A DNA stretch of 34,381 nt from the NCBI GenBank assembly GCA_024681275.1, contig JAILBD010000140.1:1-34381 (forward strand). The letters run 5' to 3'. Within the stretch, counting starts at the first letter, position 1. Every line of letters begins with the position of its first letter. Below the pieces are notes generated by a model. That model saw only the letters and a program-made list of their open reading frames with translations, was not told the DNA's origin and ran no database searches. Below are positions 30,639 to 34,381 of the stretch, in pieces. Origin of the DNA: Erysipelotrichaceae bacterium (GTDB taxonomy: Bacteria > Bacillota_I > Bacilli_A > Erysipelotrichales > Erysipelotrichaceae). The translations under genes were made by a program, and so were the position numbers.

Positions 30639-31076
30639 ATGTTCATAGGTGAATACCAACACAATCTGGATGCCAAAGGCAGGATCATCATTCCCAGCAG
30701 GTTCAGAGATGAACTCAATTCTGCGTTTATCCTTACCAGAGGCCTTGATGGCTGTCTGACGATCTACTCCCTGAAACAGTGGGACAAATTGTTTGAGGAA
30801 GTCAACAAACTGCCCACGACTAAGAAGGCGGCCCGTCAGTACATCAGGATGCTCACAAGTACCGCAACCGAATGCACGCTCGATAATCAGGGACGTATCC
30901 AGATACCGGCGTTTCTTTCCAAACCTGTCAATATCACGAAAGAATGTGTCGTAATCGGCGCGAACGATCATATCGAGATCTGGGATAAGGCGGCTTGGGA
31001 AGCTTATTACGAGACAGCTTCTGAAAGCTTTGAAGAAGTTGCCGAAAATCTCAGTGAACTTCTGAACAATGACTAA
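30639..31076 (+). CDS. mraZ: transcriptional regulator MraZ
   Basis: MraZ (145 residues) is the first gene of the division and cell-wall cluster and represses it by binding GTGG repeats. Two SpoVT/AbrB-like halves are seen: GEYQHNLDAKGRIIIPSRFR (3-22) and ATECTLDNQGRIQIPAFL (about 78-95). Four operator repeats precede it. Its stop overlaps the rsmH start by eight bases. Confidence 0.95.
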   Translation: MFIGEYQHNLDAKGRIIIPSRFRDELNSAFILTRGLDGCLTIYSLKQWDKLFEEVNKLPTTKKAARQYIRMLTSTATECTLDNQGRIQIPAFLSKPVNITKECVVIGANDHIEIWDKAAWEAYYETASESFEEVAENLSELLNND

Positions 31077-31983
31077 GCACGTATCTGTGATGCCGGAAAA
31101 GGCGATCGAACTGCTGGGAATCAAAGAAGGCGGCGTCTATGTTGATGGGACACTGGGAAGGGGAGGCCATTCAAGACTGATCCTTGAAAGGCTCGGCAAC
31201 GGAAAACTCTTCTGTTTCGATCTGGATGAAGAGGCGATCAGAGAATCCAGAGAAGAACTGAAAGAATACGATAATGTCGTTTATATTCATGACAATTTCA
31301 TGAATATGAAAGAATATGTCAAACATGCGGATGGGATCCTCCTGGATCTGGGTGTTTCTTCTCCGCAGTTTGATGAGGCGGAAAGAGGTTTCTCTTACCG
31401 CTTTGATGGTCCGCTTGATATGCGGATGAACAGAGAGGATCGTTTAAGCGCCTATGAGGTGGTGAACGATTACAGCGAAGAAGAACTGGCACGTGTCCTT
31501 TGGCAGTACGGTGAAGAAAAGAACGCCCGCCGGATTGCCGCAAACATCGTGAAAAACAGACCGATCGCGACGACTTCACGACTGGTCGAGGTCATCCGGG
31601 AAGCTTTACCGGCAAAGGTGCTTTCAAAAAAGGGGCATCCGGCAAAACAGAGTTTCCAGGCGATCAGGATAGAAGTCAATCACGAACTGGATTCGCTGAA
31701 AACATTTCTCAACAGTTTTGACGAGATTCTCAATGTTGACGGGAATCTCGTCATCATCACTTTCCATTCGTTGGAAGACAGACTGGTCAAGCGCTGTTTC
31801 AAGTCTCTGACCACAGTCAAGGATGATATCAGGATCCCTTTGGCTCCTGAAGAAGTCAAAAAAGCAGATTACATTTTGTTGAACCACGGCGACAAGGCAG
31901 ATGATGATGAGATAGAAAAGAATCGCCGTGCAAAGAGCGCTATCATCAGGGGAATAAAAAAGGTTTATGGCAAAGATAGTTAA
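31069..31983 (+). CDS. rsmH: 16S rRNA (cytosine(1402)-N4)-methyltransferase
   Basis: RsmH (MraW) methylates C1402 of 16S rRNA using SAM. The 304-residue protein has the SAM motif YVDGTLGRGGHS (about 24-35), FCFDLDEEAI, the catalytic-region ILLDLGVSSPQFDEAERGFSYR and GPLDMRM, and the C-terminal IITFHSLEDRLVK. It overlaps mraZ by eight bases and ftsL by 17, so it is translated as part of the dcw transcript. Confidence 0.97.
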   Translation: MTKHVSVMPEKAIELLGIKEGGVYVDGTLGRGGHSRLILERLGNGKLFCFDLDEEAIRESREELKEYDNVVYIHDNFMNMKEYVKHADGILLDLGVSSPQFDEAERGFSYRFDGPLDMRMNREDRLSAYEVVNDYSEEELARVLWQYGEEKNARRIAANIVKNRPIATTSRLVEVIREALPAKVLSKKGHPAKQSFQAIRIEVNHELDSLKTFLNSFDEILNVDGNLVIITFHSLEDRLVKRCFKSLTTVKDDIRIPLAPEEVKKADYILLNHGDKADDDEIEKNRRAKSAIIRGIKKVYGKDS

Positions 31984-32266
31984 GAGAAGGAAAAGAAGAC
32001 TCAGTTTCAATGGTTTCGCGATCATACTTTTTACTTTTTCTTTATTTGCATGGCTGGCAAGCTCTCTTTTGGTCAACACGATGAATACCAAACTCACGAT
32101 GAAGATCCAGACGATGAATGAAGAGGTAACTGTTCTGAAATCTCAGAACCAGACTCTGACCTATGAGATCTCAAATCTTGAAAGCAAAGACAGGATCTAT
32201 GCAGCTGCTTCCGCTGCAAATCTTGATCAGCTGAGTGACAATATCATCTCAGTCAACGGAGAATAA
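31967..32266 (+). CDS. ftsL: FtsL-like cell division protein
   Basis: A 99-residue bitopic membrane protein: basic cytoplasmic tail (KRRKRR), one membrane helix (about 16-36), then a coiled coil to about residue 80. This shape and the position between rsmH and the transpeptidase gene identify FtsL, which joins FtsB/DivIC and activates the septal wall synthase. Sequence conservation in the family is low, so the call rests on topology and context. The start lies 17 bases inside rsmH. Confidence 0.85.
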   Translation: MAKIVKRRKRRLSFNGFAIILFTFSLFAWLASSLLVNTMNTKLTMKIQTMNEEVTVLKSQNQTLTYEISNLESKDRIYAAASAANLDQLSDNIISVNGE

Positions 32267-32269
32267 AAA

Positions 32270-34381
32270 ATGAAACGAAGTAATCAAACGCTTCGTTTTC
32301 TCTATTTTTTAATGTTGGGGATGACACTTCTGGTCATCGTCAACGTTTTTTTAGTTACGATCCTTAAGCTTCACATCCGATCCAATACTTCTTTGAAGGA
32401 TTATGTGCAGTCAGTTTCCAATGTTGAAGAAAAGATCTTCGCCTCCAGAGGGAATATCTATGATAACGCCGGAGCGATCGTTGCACAGGACGTGAAGACC
32501 TATGATATCATCTGTTACCTGGATCAGGACAGGCTTTCAAGTTCGGACGAAGTGGCATATGTCGACAATCCTTTGTTCACCGCTCAGGCTCTTGCGCCGA
32601 TCCTGGAGATGGATCCGAGCGATATCTATGCCATTCTGACTTCCAATCCGGATCTCTATCAGGTGGAGCTTGGTGCTGCCGGAAGGAATCTGAGCGAAGA
32701 AAAGAAGGCACAGATCGAGGCGATCGAAGGGCTGCATGGCATCGATTTCCGCAATTCCTACAAACGCTATTATCCTTTTGGAGAGACTTTTTCACCGCAG
32801 CTGGTCGGTTTTGCCCAATCTGACAACACAGGTAAACTGATCGGCAAACTGGGTATCGAATCATATCTCAATGACGAGCTGTCCGGTACTGACGGCTACC
32901 ATTCGTATCAGAGAGACAAGTATGGATATATCCTGCCGGGCATGTTCGAAGAGACTTTGAATGCTGTCAACGGCTATGATGTCTATCTGACACTGGATGT
33001 CTCCATACAGGAAGCTCTCAATACGGCTTTGACCACTACGATGGAAGCGAAAAACGCCTCCAGAGCATGGGGTGCTGTGGTCGAGGTCAAGACAGGGAAG
33101 ATACTGGCCTGGGGTCAGACACCTTCCTATGATCCAAACAATCTGTCTGCCGATGATGTGCAAGTCAATTACGGTTCACAATTGGCTTATGAACCGGGCT
33201 CTGTCATGAAAGCCGTCATTTATTCCGCAGCTATGGATCTTGGTGTCTATGATGGTGACAGAGACTTTGATTCTTCACCTTACTGCTATACGGCATCTAC
33301 AGGGCGCACTTATGCCGGGGATCAGCTCGGCTGCATCTACAACGTTTCGCGTCTTGACTGGGGCAATATCCCTTTGGACTACGGACTGATCTATTCGAGC
33401 AACGTTGCAACAGCAACCCTGCTTTCGCAATATGTCGGTATCAACAATTTTAAAGATTATCTGGATCGCTATCATCTGTATCAGAGGGTGAATTCTGACG
33501 GGATCGACGAAGTGGCCGGCTATACCAACTATGGTCTTTCTCCGGTCGATGATATCACAGCGACCTATGGCCAGGGTTCTTCGACGACGATGCTGCAGCT
33601 TTTGCAGGCGTATACAGCCATCTTTGGAAATGGTGAGATGATCAAACCTTATTTCATCGAGAAGATCGTCGATCCTAACAGCAATACCGTCGTCTATCAG
33701 GGGAGCCGGAAAGTCGTTTCGACGCCGATCTCAAGTTCCACAGCCAAGCAGATGCAGGATCTTCTCAGAAGGGTCGTTTCTGAGCCGGATGGGACTTGCC
33801 GGCACTATGCGGCAAGAACAGTAGATGTCATGGGCAAGACGGGAACTTCCGAGATCCCGCTTGATGGAGGATATGCCGAGGACCAGAACATCATTTCCTG
33901 CATGCTGGGATTCCCGTATGAGGATCCGGAATACATGGTCTATTTTGCCTATGTCTCTCCTGAGACGGTCTACTACAACTATGAGATCAAGCCCATCCCT
34001 GATCTGATCGACAGGATCGCGCTTCTGGAAAACATCATCCTTCCGGATGAAGGGGAGGATGGCTTCAGATACATCGAACGTTACGAGATGCCAAACCTGC
34101 TTTCCAAAGATCTTTATGAAGCCAGGGAGATCCTTTCAAAAATGGATGCGAAGATCATAGAGATCTCTGATGGTTCAAGGATCATCGGACAGTATCCGGA
34201 ATACAGGGATGATGTCTATACTTATCAGAAAGTATATTTGCTGACAGATGGCAACAGCATGACTTTGCCTGATTTCAGTGGCTGGACCAGAAAAGAAGTG
34301 ATCAGCTACTGGGAGCTTTCCAGATTGCCGATCAAAATGGATGGCTATGGTGTCGCTTATGAACAGTCGCTTGCCCCGGGA
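32270..34381 (+). CDS. ftsI: division-specific penicillin-binding protein (FtsI/PBP2x-like), 3' end outside window
   Basis: A class B transpeptidase that cross-links septal peptidoglycan. The frame is open from ATG 32270 to the end of the window (704 codons), so the protein is truncated only by the window edge. It has an N-terminal membrane anchor (about 9-33), a dimerisation domain (ASRGNIYD), and a transpeptidase domain with the active serine S311 in PGSVMK, SSN at 376-378 and KTG at 523-525. Beyond about residue 605 there are PASTA-like segments, two at least (MPNLLSKDLYEAREIL; LPDFSGWTRKEVISYW), as in pneumococcal PBP2x. The gene follows ftsL by three bases and has a weak ribosome-binding site. 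Confidence 0.93.
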   Translation, partial: MKRSNQTLRFLYFLMLGMTLLVIVNVFLVTILKLHIRSNTSLKDYVQSVSNVEEKIFASRGNIYDNAGAIVAQDVKTYDIICYLDQDRLSSSDEVAYVDNPLFTAQALAPILEMDPSDIYAILTSNPDLYQVELGAAGRNLSEEKKAQIEAIEGLHGIDFRNSYKRYYPFGETFSPQLVGFAQSDNTGKLIGKLGIESYLNDELSGTDGYHSYQRDKYGYILPGMFEETLNAVNGYDVYLTLDVSIQEALNTALTTTMEAKNASRAWGAVVEVKTGKILAWGQTPSYDPNNLSADDVQVNYGSQLAYEPGSVMKAVIYSAAMDLGVYDGDRDFDSSPYCYTASTGRTYAGDQLGCIYNVSRLDWGNIPLDYGLIYSSNVATATLLSQYVGINNFKDYLDRYHLYQRVNSDGIDEVAGYTNYGLSPVDDITATYGQGSSTTMLQLLQAYTAIFGNGEMIKPYFIEKIVDPNSNTVVYQGSRKVVSTPISSSTAKQMQDLLRRVVSEPDGTCRHYAARTVDVMGKTGTSEIPLDGGYAEDQNIISCMLGFPYEDPEYMVYFAYVSPETVYYNYEIKPIPDLIDRIALLENIILPDEGEDGFRYIERYEMPNLLSKDLYEAREILSKMDAKIIEISDGSRIIGQYPEYRDDVYTYQKVYLLTDGNSMTLPDFSGWTRKEVISYWELSRLPIKMDGYGVAYEQSLAPG

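Noticed and set aside
1..34381. CRISPR array, insertion sequence, prophage or integrative element
   Set aside because: No regularly spaced long repeats, no transposase or integrase, no attachment-site repeats, and gene content and codon use are uniform throughout.

Overview
This window looks like chromosome of a low-to-mid G+C Gram-positive (Bacillota) bacterium. A member of the Erysipelotrichia, or a relative lying between Bacilli and Mollicutes, is the best guess. Reasons: Shine-Dalgarno AGGAGG sites, a T-box riboswitch, CcpA/cre-type control, long-form HPF, and gene neighbourhoods known from Bacillus subtilis (murC-ytxG-..-ccpA..tyrS; ispH next to cshB; ylbM/tmcAL-ylbN/yceD-rpmF; mraZ-rsmH-ftsL-pbpB). 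It also carries families typical of the Mollicutes/Erysipelotrichia side (a DUF2779 protein, a YeeN-type YebC, and a small MG284/MPN403-like protein). I see no phage, insertion sequence, CRISPR array, tRNA or rRNA. The genome assignment is inference.

Layout. 1-8967 (+): small lipoproteins, radC, a charged protein with two SPI(F/Y)G motifs, murC, two envelope/helical proteins (ytxG position), ccpA, tyrS, another lipoprotein and a MurJ-like flippase. 8932-9813 (-) ispH, divergent from a CshB-like helicase, then a MATE transporter and rimO (+). 13952-16139 (+): ROK sugar kinase and galactokinase. 16173-18903 (-): a TrpXYZ-type ABC transporter behind a T-box leader whose specifier reads UGG (Trp). 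19443-23060 (+): mglB-mglA-mglC galactose/methyl-galactoside ABC transporter behind cre-like operators. 23111-23635 (-): zinc-ribbon membrane protein. 23749-27862 (+): DUF2779 protein, hpf, small MG284-like protein, ptsI. 27968-28687 (+) YebC/YeeN. 28710-29801 (-) tmcAL, divergent from yceD-rpmF (+). 30639 to the end (+): the dcw cluster mraZ-rsmH-ftsL-ftsI (the last truncated by the window edge).

How the genes fit together. Carbon control (CcpA, PTS enzyme I, cre-like sites) frames the mgl transporter and the two sugar kinases. Envelope building is represented by murC, the MurJ-like flippase, ispH (isoprenoid supply) and the dcw genes. Translation is represented by tyrS, rimO, tmcAL, rpmF, hpf and rsmH.

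The most unusual signal is in gene starts. Four genes have a perfect TATAAT exactly seven bases upstream of the first base of the start codon (six bases between) and no Shine-Dalgarno site; a fifth has it eight bases upstream. These predict leaderless mRNAs. Two of them (tmcAL and yceD) fire in opposite directions from one 10-bp palindrome, ATTATATAAT. A second notable item is the DUF2779 protein, which combines a Cas4-like cysteine pattern with DEDD-exonuclease-like motifs.
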